Below, in pieces: positions 55,368-63,462 of a stretch of DNA of 64,000 nucleotides (its first letter is position 1; every line of letters starts with the position of its first letter). The translations under genes and the position numbers were made by a program. The notes beneath the pieces are model-generated. The model had not been told where the DNA came from. It saw nothing but the letters and a program-made list of their open reading frames with translations, and made no database searches. The DNA is from Lachnospiraceae bacterium 28-4 (GTDB lineage: Bacteria; Bacillota; Clostridia; Lachnospirales; Lachnospiraceae). Location of the stretch: assembly GCA_000403275.2 (NCBI GenBank), contig KE159599.1, positions 1,039,548 to 1,103,547 of the forward strand, read 5' to 3'.

Positions 55368-56775
55368 ATGCCCCTCCTCTCTCCGGGTTCGGCAATACAA
55401 AGCCGACGCACGTTCCTTTGCCGGGTTCACTCTCTATCTCCAACCGGCTGTTATGCAGCCTCAATATTTCCGCGCAAAGGGCAAGCCCCAGTCCTGCCCC
55501 GTTTTTGCTCCTTGCTCTGGATTTATCCACCATATAGAACGCCTTGACCACATTCTTCTGCTCTTCCTCAGGAATACCCACTCCATGATCCCTGATTTCA
55601 AACCGGTATCCCTCTTCCGTCCGGCATCCTCCGATCTCTATCCGCCCCTCCGCTTCCGAAGCTTTGCAGGCATTATCGATCAGGTTGATCAAAACCGTTT
55701 TGATCAGATCCGTCTCCGCCCATACCGTACCCTTTTCGAACTGATATACCAACTGCTGCCCGCCGCTCCTGAACATATCCTGCAAATACAGGAATATGGA
55801 TTCTGCGGATACTTTTTGGAACTGCGCCTCATCCCGTTTCGTAACGATAATATCCAGCAGCCGGAACGCCATCGTTTCCAGCCGCTTTCCTTCCGTATAA
55901 ATATAGTTGGCGGACATAAAACTCTTTTCTTCATCCAGCTTATGGGAACGCAGCATATCCGCGTAACCTATGATCGCTGTCAACGGAGTCTTTAATTCAT
56001 GGGCAAAAGCAGCTACAAAATTTTCCCTGTCCTGGATTTCTTCCTCCAGTCTGGCAATATTCTCCTCCAAAGCATTTGCCATATAATTAAAATCCTTCGT
56101 CAACTGCCCGAGTTCGTCGCCGCTTACCTGTCTGGCCCGGTAATAATAATCTCCGGCGGCCATCCTTTTTGTCGCTTTCGTCAGCAGACGGATCGGCTTT
56201 GTCAGCCATGAGGAAATCAGATGCATGATCGCCGTACCTGCGACCAGCATGGCAATCGTCACCCTGCGGTAGACGGAAAAGCCCGTTTCCCTCTCCCTGA
56301 ACACATCCGAAATATCCCGCATCGTCTCCAGGTACAGAAGCCGGTCCAGCGTATTCAACACCACTCCTGTCTGCACATAATATCCCCCCGCCATTTCAAT
56401 GATCCGGTAGGCCTTCGTACTTTCATTCGTCTGTCCGAGCAGAGTATCATCCGCATCAAAGCCATCGCTGGCATACAAAATATTTTTCTGTTCATCGGAG
56501 ATCCGCAGAAGCCGGCTCGTGCTGTTTCCTCCCTTTTCCAGATTGGAAGCGATCTCCTCTATCGTATTATCCTGCAGAATATCATATTTTACCGGCACAT
56601 TGAGGGCTGCCGTTTCAAAGGCAAAACTCAGGATGCTATTATCATCCAACGCCTGTCCCACTTCCCTTGCAAGGGAAGTTTCAAATACATAATTCACAAA
56701 ATAAAATCCGCTGAATCCCAATGCAATCGCCAAGACAATAATGGTCCACAGCAGCAGTTTTAATGAAAACTTCAT
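55348..56775 (-). CDS. Sensor histidine kinase with HAMP domain
   Basis: 475 residues. Two membrane segments (7-28 and about 170-190) bound an extracellular sensor domain of about 140 residues. A HAMP domain (about 192-245, LTKPIRLLTKATKRMAAGD) leads to the H-box FVAAFAHELKTPLTAIIGYAD, N-box NLIDNACKASE, and G-boxes DHGVGIPEE and GAGLGLALC. It overlaps the response regulator gene by one base (TAATG) and the downstream gene by 20. Confidence 0.94.
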   Translation of the reverse strand: MKFSLKLLLWTIIVLAIALGFSGFYFVNYVFETSLAREVGQALDDNSILSFAFETAALNVPVKYDILQDNTIEEIASNLEKGGNSTSRLLRISDEQKNILYASDGFDADDTLLGQTNESTKAYRIIEMAGGYYVQTGVVLNTLDRLLYLETMRDISDVFRERETGFSVYRRVTIAMLVAGTAIMHLISSWLTKPIRLLTKATKRMAAGDYYYRARQVSGDELGQLTKDFNYMANALEENIARLEEEIQDRENFVAAFAHELKTPLTAIIGYADMLRSHKLDEEKSFMSANYIYTEGKRLETMAFRLLDIIVTKRDEAQFQKVSAESIFLYLQDMFRSGGQQLVYQFEKGTVWAETDLIKTVLINLIDNACKASEAEGRIEIGGCRTEEGYRFEIRDHGVGIPEEEQKNVVKAFYMVDKSRARSKNGAGLGLALCAEILRLHNSRLEIESEPGKGTCVGFVLPNPERGGAYEANKG

Positions 56776-57431
56776 TACTGCACCTCTAAACGGTATCCCA
56801 CTTTATATACCGCTACCAGATTATGTTCCCACCCCAGTTTTTTCCTGAGGCGCTGTACATGAAGGTCCAGCGTCCGGCTGTCCGCCAGGTACTCGCCCTC
56901 CCAGACCTTTTCATATAAATTTTCCCTGAACAGGGCAACATTTTTGTTTTGTATGAATAACAGCAGCAGCCCGAATTCTTTGTTCGTTAAAACAACAGGC
57001 TTCCCCCCCTTCATCACCCTGCGTGCTTCCACATCCACAACCACATCCCCCGCCGTCAGAATCTGTTCCGTCTTATTATACCTGCGCAGCACGGCTTCCA
57101 CCCGGGCAACCAGTTCCACCACATCAAAAGGTTTTACCAGATAATCATCCGCCCCCAGTTTCAGCCCCTTTACTCTGTCCTTCACCTCATGCTTTGCGGT
57201 TATAAAGATAACAGGGATCTTCAATGGCCGTATATATTCCATAATATCATAGCCATCCGCTCCCGGAAGCATGATATCCAGAAGAACCAAATCAAAATCC
57301 TCCTCTTCAATCCGATTGATCGCCTTCAGCCCGTCCTGCACGGAAATGCAGTGATAGCCCGCCGAAGAAAGATTCAGGTCAATCAAATCGCAAATCGGTT
57401 TTTCATCATCTACAATAAGTATTTTTATCAT
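56775..57431 (-). CDS. OmpR-family response regulator
   Basis: 218 residues from MIKILIVDDEKPICDL, overlapping the stop of the upstream gene by ATGA. Receiver with DDE, phospho-Asp in LVLLDIMLPGADG and Lys in DYLVKPFDVVE. C-terminal winged helix ending QRLRKKLGWEHNLVAVYKVGYRLE. It is second in the four-gene operon and the partner of the kinase at 55348. Confidence 0.95.
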   Translation of the reverse strand: MIKILIVDDEKPICDLIDLNLSSAGYHCISVQDGLKAINRIEEEDFDLVLLDIMLPGADGYDIMEYIRPLKIPVIFITAKHEVKDRVKGLKLGADDYLVKPFDVVELVARVEAVLRRYNKTEQILTAGDVVVDVEARRVMKGGKPVVLTNKEFGLLLLFIQNKNVALFRENLYEKVWEGEYLADSRTLDLHVQRLRKKLGWEHNLVAVYKVGYRLEVQ

Positions 57432-58558
57432 TTTTCTGATTTCCACCCCCAATATGCTCGTGCCTTTTTCACAACTTCTTCCATCGTATCTTCATCGCCG
57501 CAGCGATAACTGCCCTTAATCTCCGTATCCGCCGAAAAGCCGCCTGTTCTTTGGTAATAAACGGCATAATCGCTTTTCACGATCAGCTCATGCCCGCTCC
57601 CTTCATAGCTGTATCTCGCCAGCACCACGATATCTTTCAGGCCGTCCCCGTCGATATCCCTGCAGCTTATCCCTTTCAGCGCATAAAGATTGTCGTATTC
57701 CCCCATAGGCTGCAAACTCGACACAATGTATCCCTGTTCGTTTACAAGATAGATCATAAAAACTCCATAATCCGCAATGCTATAAACTCCCGGCACCACC
57801 TGCAGCCTTCCCAGTTTCTCAAAATTCCTGAAATAGCATTGTTCCGAAATAATCCGCAGTCCGGCCTTTTCCAGCTCGTCCAGCGTCACAGCCGTATATA
57901 AAAATTCCGTAGAATTACCGTCCCTTACAAAAGAAGCGATCAAATCTATGCTCTTGTTCATGCTAAAACGATTGATCTTGTCCGATATCCGATAATCCCT
58001 GTAAAATTTCGTGCCTTCCTCGTTCTGGAAAAGAACGTCTCCCACCTTATACGTTTTTCCGGCATAGTTCCCTTCCTCATTAACGCAGGATGTGATTAAC
58101 ACGATATCCATCAGGCCGTCCCGGTTCACATCCTGGAAGGAAACCGCGGAAATCCCCCTGTTCGGCTGCTCCATCCTGCCCCTGTTCCGCCCGTTTGTTT
58201 CCAGCTGATCCGTTTTATAAAGAATCTCTCCATCCGCGGCCACAAAAAACAACAGCAGACGGTCATAACCCTCATCCATTGCGGGAACAAAAAAAGCGTC
58301 GCCATAGCCTCCCATCTCAATAGGAAATATTTGGTCTTCTATCACACGGAAGCCGCTGTTCCCGATATCGTCCTGATATTTGACCTCATCAAAACGCCGT
58401 TTATATTCATTATACTTTTCCGCTTCCTCCACACCGGGAGACATTGCCTCTGCCGCCTCCGCCGCATAAACAACGTTCGGGCCGGCTAAAAATGCCAGCG
58501 CCAGCAGCGCCGCTGTCATCATACATTTCAACAAATGCATGGTTTTAAAAAAACGCAT
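57428..58558 (-). CDS. Exported FG-GAP/VCBS-like repeat protein
   Basis: 376 residues from MRFFKTMHLLKCMMTAALL, with GAGGG upstream. A signal peptide with cleavage expected after VVYAAEA (about residue 35). Two clear Ca-type repeats are VSFQDVNRDGLMDIVLI and ISCRDIDGDGLKDIVVLA, in a beta-propeller-like pattern. A third weaker region is VPAMDEGYDRLLLFF. It is the first gene of the operon with a response regulator, kinase and anchored protein. The role is unknown; a secreted ligand or sensor partner is an inference. Confidence 0.82.
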   Translation of the reverse strand: MRFFKTMHLLKCMMTAALLALAFLAGPNVVYAAEAAEAMSPGVEEAEKYNEYKRRFDEVKYQDDIGNSGFRVIEDQIFPIEMGGYGDAFFVPAMDEGYDRLLLFFVAADGEILYKTDQLETNGRNRGRMEQPNRGISAVSFQDVNRDGLMDIVLITSCVNEEGNYAGKTYKVGDVLFQNEEGTKFYRDYRISDKINRFSMNKSIDLIASFVRDGNSTEFLYTAVTLDELEKAGLRIISEQCYFRNFEKLGRLQVVPGVYSIADYGVFMIYLVNEQGYIVSSLQPMGEYDNLYALKGISCRDIDGDGLKDIVVLARYSYEGSGHELIVKSDYAVYYQRTGGFSADTEIKGSYRCGDEDTMEEVVKKARAYWGWKSEK

Positions 58559-58752
58559 ATAAATTTTCCCTCGTTTTGCATTTCCTGTGCGTATCCATTT
58601 TATCATAAGCTATTGGTTATTTAAAGTCAATCGCACGTCCAAATATAAGAATGTTTCGGTTTGCGTATATATTCCATTCTTTTACATAAACTAACTTCCA
58701 TGATTCCCCTTTTGGGAATCTCAAATCAAAGACAAGAAGGGAAGATATGCTC

Positions 58753-58911
58753 ATGAATCGTGCAGAGAAAGAAAATAATTCAGTCAAACTGCCTGAAGAG
58801 ATCCATACGACCCCGGGCGGGCAAAAACCAGCAAATTTTAAGAATGATGCCAAAAATGTGATTCCTGACGAAGTTCCCCGCAAAGACGGGCCAGGCGGAG
58901 AAGGAAAATAA
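58753..58911 (+). CDS. Small 52-residue hydrophilic protein, unrecognised
   Basis: MNRAEKENNSVKLPEE...HTTPGGQKPANFKNDAK...KDGPGGEGK. It has a GAAGGGA ribosome site 10 bases upstream, a hairpin (58702-58720) in the leader and a strong terminator after it (58967-59004), so it looks like a true single-gene unit. No membrane or signal segment. Prolines and glycines suggest it is unstructured. The minus-strand frames across it are judged shadows. Confidence 0.65.
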   Translation: MNRAEKENNSVKLPEEIHTTPGGQKPANFKNDAKNVIPDEVPRKDGPGGEGK

Positions 58912-58966
58912 ACGGGCATCCGTCAGACAGAAATGCATCGAAAAGGCAAACTTGTAACACAAAACC

Positions 58967-59004
58967 AGAGCGTATAGGGATTGATCGACCAGCCTATACG
59001 CTCT
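58967..59004. terminator. Bidirectional terminator downstream of the small ORF
   Basis: AGAGCGTATAGG pairs perfectly with CCTATACGCTCT around a 14-base loop, followed by ATTTTCTTTT on plus; the minus side reads GGTTTTG. Confidence 0.88.
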
Positions 59005-59035
59005 ATTTTCTTTTCTATATTCGAAAACCATTCCC

Positions 59036-59380
59036 TCACACCAACCCAAGCGTCTTAAAAACCGCCCAGACATAAGGAGCCCCAAAGCATCCCAGGCTCT
59101 TCGGCCCTGTCACTTTATGCTCTCCGTCCTGCTGTATCTTCTGGTATGCCTGTTCGAACGTAGCCCTGGTGATAGACTTTTTCTTTCTGTCCGAAAACAA
59201 CTCGCCGCCTTTTACCGTATAAGTAAAAGGCAGACCCTTCGCCGTATAAAAAGTCTCTCCCTGCCGAATCGTAATGGCTTCCCATAGCTCGTCCTTTGTT
59301 ACCGTTCCCTGCCAGTCCGTTTCTGTTTTTCTCCTCCCCTGTGTTCCCCCCTCACGCAACGCTATTTTTTCGTATTCCAT
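59036..59380 (-). CDS. Hypothetical 114-residue protein
   Basis: From MEYEKIALREGGTQGRRKTE, with AGAGGAGAAGCTC upstream; the ATG at 59425 is less likely. Charged and soluble, with a conserved-looking core (GETFYTAKGLPFTYTVKGGELFSDRKKKSITRATFE, centred on ITRATFEQAYQK). The family is not recognised. It may be DNA-related because of the basic core, but this is only a guess. It is convergent with the small ORF and shares its terminator. Confidence 0.7.
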   Translation of the reverse strand: MEYEKIALREGGTQGRRKTETDWQGTVTKDELWEAITIRQGETFYTAKGLPFTYTVKGGELFSDRKKKSITRATFEQAYQKIQQDGEHKVTGPKSLGCFGAPYVWAVFKTLGLV

Positions 59381-59529
59381 GAGCTTCTCCTCTCTATACC
59401 CTTTTCCGGTATGAGAAATGCTCATTCACTCAGGGCATAAACAGATTTGTGTTGTATCCATCATAATCTATTAAAACCATAAAGTCAACAATCGTGATTA
59501 TTGATCATGGAAATCAATTCTGCAAAAAA

Positions 59530-59553
59530 GGATATCCGCCAGACGGATACCCT
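59530..59553. terminator. Terminator after the SCP2-like gene
   Basis: GGATATCCG and CGGATACCC form a hairpin with one bulge, with A-run before and T-run after, so it may work in both directions. Confidence 0.7.
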
Positions 59554-59578
59554 TTTATTTTTATTATGTAATGTTGCC

Positions 59579-59920
59579 TTATTTTTTCTTCTTATCCGTC
59601 TTGCCTGAAAGCTGTTTCAGAAAAGCTGCCTTGCCCAGATCCCCCTCCGCTTTCAGCTTGCCGATCAGGTATGCCTTCACCGGATCGATCTTGCCATTGG
59701 CAAGCCCTATGACTGTATCCGCATTTGCAGTAACCAGAATATCACGGTCATGGTATTCATAAGGTTCTACGTTCACTTTGCCGTCTTTGATCTCCACGTA
59801 GAAAGCGCCTTCGCCTTCCCCTGTCACATTAAACTGAAATGCCACATGATCCGTAATATGGCTTGCATCCACATCCGCATACGCCGTCTTTACACTTGCC
59901 ACTATTTCTTCGTAAGTCAT
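59579..59920 (-). CDS. SCP2 sterol-binding domain protein
   Basis: 113 residues from MTYEEIVASVKTAYADVDAS, with AGAGGAGGAACCA upstream; a longer frame from 59944 is rejected. SCP2 fold: beta strands GAFYVEIKDGKVNVEPYEYHDRDILV and a final helix region KLKAEGDLGKAAFLKQL. It probably binds a lipid or hydrophobic ligand in the cytosol. The C-terminus is Lys-rich (DKKKK). A monocistronic gene. Confidence 0.88.
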   Translation of the reverse strand: MTYEEIVASVKTAYADVDASHITDHVAFQFNVTGEGEGAFYVEIKDGKVNVEPYEYHDRDILVTANADTVIGLANGKIDPVKAYLIGKLKAEGDLGKAAFLKQLSGKTDKKKK

Positions 59921-60020
59921 TGGTTCCTCCTCTCTGTTACACATGATTTCATATCCCTATTCTTAGTATACTATCCTAAGTTCATGATTTCAAGAATAAT
60001 CGCAAAAGAGGAAGTTCCTC

Positions 60021-62471
60021 TCACGCTAACTTCCGCACCAATTCTATCACACGGCCCGCGCTGCTCCTGATATCGCTTTCCGAAAGCATGCCCTGTTCAT
60101 ACGCCTCCCGGATATTTTTGTCGTCCTCTGCATTTCCCGGCATAATGATATCATTGCCCGCAGCGGCGCACTTCCACGGAATGCTTCCGTCCTTTGGAAC
60201 AGTCGTATTCCAGTCAGACATAATTACGCCGTCAAATCCCCATTCCCCACGTGCAATCACCGTACACAGGTCTTTATTGTTCGCCGCATGTATTCCATTC
60301 ACCAGATTATAAGAACTCATTATGGCCATCGGCGCACTCCGTTTTACTGCAATTTCAAATCCGCGGAGATATATTTCCCTCAATGCCTTTTCGGATACAC
60401 GGACATCCACGCCCATGCGGTTATCTTCCTGGTTATTACATGCAAAATGTTTCAGCGTCACGCCGCATCCCTTTCTGCTCTGCACGCCTTCCGTCACCGC
60501 CGCCGCCATCACTCCTGACAATAAAGGATCCTCGGAATAATACTCAAAATTCCGCCCGCATAATGGATTCCTTTGAATATTCATTCCCGGCGCCAGCCAT
60601 AAATCCACATAAAATTCCTTCATTTCCTCCGCTATCGCCCTGCCGAATTCCTTCAAAAGCTCTTCGTCCCAAGTCTGCGCCATTAATGTACCCACCGGAA
60701 ACGCCGTACAGAACTGATAATATATTTCCGCGCCTTCATGGTGTTCCATCGGCTCTAAAAAGCCGTTTTCCAGGCATCCCAGGACTCCCGCCCCATAAAC
60801 CGTTCCGCTCTCCTTATCCGCCTCATAGCTCTGCCTCAGCCTGAGTCCCGCCGGTCCGTCCGCCATAACCAGCGAACGTATGCCGTATTTTTCTTCCGAA
60901 GTTTCTGCAGTCTCTCCCGCAGACCCCGGCACATGGCATCCTGCGGAACCGAGCATACTGGTATTCTGCGTAATGTTGCCGTATAGAAGAGGAATCAAAT
61001 CCTCCACAGGCCAGTCCGCCGCAAAATACTGCATACAGTCTTTATGCTCTTCCCTGCCGGGTACAAATATATATTCCGCAGCCTCTTGTCCCCATGCGCC
61101 TCCGAAAGAAGCTTCCTGCGCATCTTTCCTCCGGCTGTCTCCTTCCAGCTCCTGAACCTCTTGCTGCAACGGGCAAATCCGGTTCGTACGTTCAATCACT
61201 GCCCGCTCCATGATATTTAATGTCGCCACATGCCTAAGGGAAGCGGAATGCTCCCCGATCCAGATCCCATATGCTCCCTGTTCCATCACCCATGCGCTTT
61301 CCTGTTCCGAAAATACCGCCAGCTGCTTTTGTTCGACAGAAACCGTCAGTCTGCATGCTTCCCCTGGCTGAAGCAACGGCGTTTTCGCAAATCCCGCCAG
61401 ACGGCGGTATTCCTTTTTCCTCCCTATCCCGGGCAAAGTTACATACACCTGGACAACTTCCCTTCCGGAATAATACCCCCCTGTATTCTGTACCTCCACA
61501 TCAATTTCCATCCCATTTTCCCGGACTCTCCCTTCCAGAAATTCCATTTCAAACGTGGTATAAGAAAGTCCATATCCAAAGGGGAACAACGGTTTTACCC
61601 CAAAGCTGTCAAAATATCGGTAGCCTACATAAATCCCTTCTTTATACTCTTCTTTTTCCAGATTGCCGTTCAAATAACTGAAAGAGTCCGCACACGGATA
61701 ATCTTCATACCGTCTGGCCCAGGTTGCTGTCAGCCTTCCTCCCGGAAATTTTTTGCCAAATAATACATCTGCGGCCGCGCGCCCCCCTTCCTGCCCCGCC
61801 TGGGAAATATTTAAAATTGCCGATATATATTCTGCCTCTTCCAAAATATCCGTAAGCTCCACAATCCCTCCGGCATTCAGGACAAGCACTGTTGGAATTT
61901 TTTTTGCGCTCAGGTACAAAATATCCTCCCGTTCTCTTTCGCTTAAATAGTAATCCCCCTCTGCCCTGCGCCGATCCCTGCCTTCGCCGGATATCCTGCT
62001 TATGACATAAACAGCAGCTTCCGCCCCTCTTACATCTTCATCCATAATCGGACGCCCTTCCGGCAGGGCAAATGCATTTGCCGCATACGCGTCAAATGGA
62101 TTTTCCACATGCTTTGCATCCTCCAATATTTTTTTCTTCCATTCATTTCTTGCAGCATCATAGCATTTTCCATATTCTTCCAGCCATCCGCTGCTTACCA
62201 AAACGGCGCCGATTTCTTTCATCCCCTGAAAAATAGAAATACTTTCCCGGCTATTCACGTCGCCGGACCCTGTACCCCCTTTGACAGTCTTTACCGCGCC
62301 GCTTCCCAAAAGAGCCACAGGCATGGATGCGTCCAGCGGAAGCAGGCCGTCATTTTTTAAAAGCACCATTCCCTCCGCCGCTATTTTCCGCGCCAGTTTT
62401 CCATGCTCTATTTCCCTCTGCGTAACACGGGAATCCAATGTTCCGCTATGCACCCGGATTTTCTTTTCCAT
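60021..62471 (-). CDS. Beta-glucosidase, GH3 with permuted domain order
   Basis: 816 residues. The order is unusual: the GH3 C-terminal alpha/beta domain comes first (30-290, EGMVLLKNDGLLPL), then a fibronectin III-like domain (about 310-420, SYTTFEMEF...GREVVQVYVTLPG), then the catalytic TIM barrel at the C-terminus (520-800), with the substrate Lys-His region TLKHFACNNQ and the nucleophile Asp in GVIMSDWNT. No signal peptide, so it acts on imported glycosides. AAGGAGAACTATT precedes the ATG. It is downstream of the sugar ABC permeases. Permuted GH3 enzymes are known from rumen Ruminococcus and Butyrivibrio. Confidence 0.93.
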   Translation of the reverse strand: MEKKIRVHSGTLDSRVTQREIEHGKLARKIAAEGMVLLKNDGLLPLDASMPVALLGSGAVKTVKGGTGSGDVNSRESISIFQGMKEIGAVLVSSGWLEEYGKCYDAARNEWKKKILEDAKHVENPFDAYAANAFALPEGRPIMDEDVRGAEAAVYVISRISGEGRDRRRAEGDYYLSEREREDILYLSAKKIPTVLVLNAGGIVELTDILEEAEYISAILNISQAGQEGGRAAADVLFGKKFPGGRLTATWARRYEDYPCADSFSYLNGNLEKEEYKEGIYVGYRYFDSFGVKPLFPFGYGLSYTTFEMEFLEGRVRENGMEIDVEVQNTGGYYSGREVVQVYVTLPGIGRKKEYRRLAGFAKTPLLQPGEACRLTVSVEQKQLAVFSEQESAWVMEQGAYGIWIGEHSASLRHVATLNIMERAVIERTNRICPLQQEVQELEGDSRRKDAQEASFGGAWGQEAAEYIFVPGREEHKDCMQYFAADWPVEDLIPLLYGNITQNTSMLGSAGCHVPGSAGETAETSEEKYGIRSLVMADGPAGLRLRQSYEADKESGTVYGAGVLGCLENGFLEPMEHHEGAEIYYQFCTAFPVGTLMAQTWDEELLKEFGRAIAEEMKEFYVDLWLAPGMNIQRNPLCGRNFEYYSEDPLLSGVMAAAVTEGVQSRKGCGVTLKHFACNNQEDNRMGVDVRVSEKALREIYLRGFEIAVKRSAPMAIMSSYNLVNGIHAANNKDLCTVIARGEWGFDGVIMSDWNTTVPKDGSIPWKCAAAGNDIIMPGNAEDDKNIREAYEQGMLSESDIRSSAGRVIELVRKLA

Positions 62472-62508
62472 AATAGTTCTCCTTTTATTTAGTCCTTATA
62501 TGCTCATT

Positions 62509-62583
62509 ATGCCTCCTGGCGTATTGCAACAGCATATGAGCCGATTTTGCAGGCATACATATCCAACAATACGCCGGAGGCAT
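62509..62583. repeat. Long hairpin between permease and GH3 genes
   Basis: ATGCCTCCTGGCGTATTG (62509-62526) pairs with CAATACGCCGGAGGCAT (62567-62583) with one bulged base around a 40-base loop. Read on the minus strand it lies after the permease stop. It could decouple GH3 expression from transport by partial termination or RNA processing. Confidence 0.75.
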
Positions 62584-62612
62584 TTATAACAGCTTATAAC
62601 AGCAATTATACC

Positions 62613-63458
62613 TTATTCTTTTACACCGCCAAGAGTTACCCCTGCGATAATATATTTGGAAAGAAGCAGATAAATAATAACAATCGGAACAATCGCCACC
62701 ATGATCATCATATAAATTTTTGCGCTGTCAAAATTCATATAATCCGCCCCCCTGAGCGTTGCGATCAAAATTGGCACCGTCATTTTATCCTTTGACTGAA
62801 TAATCAACGCAGGAACAAAATAGTTATTCCATGAACCTACAAAAGTGAAAATAGCCTGTACCGCAATAGCCGGTTTCATGATCGGAAGCACGATCTGGTT
62901 AAAGGTCCTGAACTCCATGCTTCCGTCGATCCTCGCCGCTTCCACCAAAGACAGCGGAAGGGATGACTGTAAATAGCTGTACATAAAGTAGAACACCGCC
63001 GGCGAAGCAATCGATGGAATAATGAGCGGGAGCAGCGAATCGTACATCCCCATCTTGGTAATCAACCGCAGGAATCCCATTGCCGTAACCTGCGTCGGCA
63101 TTACGAGGATTGCCATAATAAAAGTAAACGCAACTTTTTTCAGTTTAAAGTCATACGCATAAAGCCCATAAGCCGTCAAGGACGAAAAGTATGTACAAAG
63201 TGCAGCCGAGACACCCGATACTACCAAACTGTTTAAAATCCCCCGGAACATAGGGAAGGTTCCGTCATTCGCAACTTTTTTCAGATTGACCAGAAAATCC
63301 TTTCCCGGAAGCGCCGAAAACCCCTTCTGCAAATCTGCATGCGACCGGGTCGCATTAATAATTAAAATGTAGAAGAAGAACAGGCACATGATCGACAAAA
63401 TAATCAGCACTAAATGTGCAACAATGCTCCGCAAAGCATTTGGCTTTTTTGATTCCAT
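62613..63458 (-). CDS. Carbohydrate ABC transporter permease (MalG type)
   Basis: 281 residues from MESKKPNALRSIVAHLVLI, with GGAGGAAATAGAGGT upstream; a longer frame is rejected. Six membrane segments and the EAA loop VEAARIDGSMEFRTFNQIVLPIMKP. It pairs with the MalF-type permease at 63463, one coupling unit, and probably brings in an oligosaccharide for the GH3 enzyme. The ATPase is not in this window (these systems often share MsmK). Confidence 0.94.
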   Translation of the reverse strand: MESKKPNALRSIVAHLVLIILSIMCLFFFYILIINATRSHADLQKGFSALPGKDFLVNLKKVANDGTFPMFRGILNSLVVSGVSAALCTYFSSLTAYGLYAYDFKLKKVAFTFIMAILVMPTQVTAMGFLRLITKMGMYDSLLPLIIPSIASPAVFYFMYSYLQSSLPLSLVEAARIDGSMEFRTFNQIVLPIMKPAIAVQAIFTFVGSWNNYFVPALIIQSKDKMTVPILIATLRGADYMNFDSAKIYMMIMVAIVPIVIIYLLLSKYIIAGVTLGGVKE

Positions 63459-63462
63459 ACCT

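Noticed and set aside
58617-59085. Two minus-strand open frames of about 100 residues over the small ORF
   Set aside because: Neither has a ribosome site; they overlap each other and the well-supported plus-strand 52-codon gene and the terminator.
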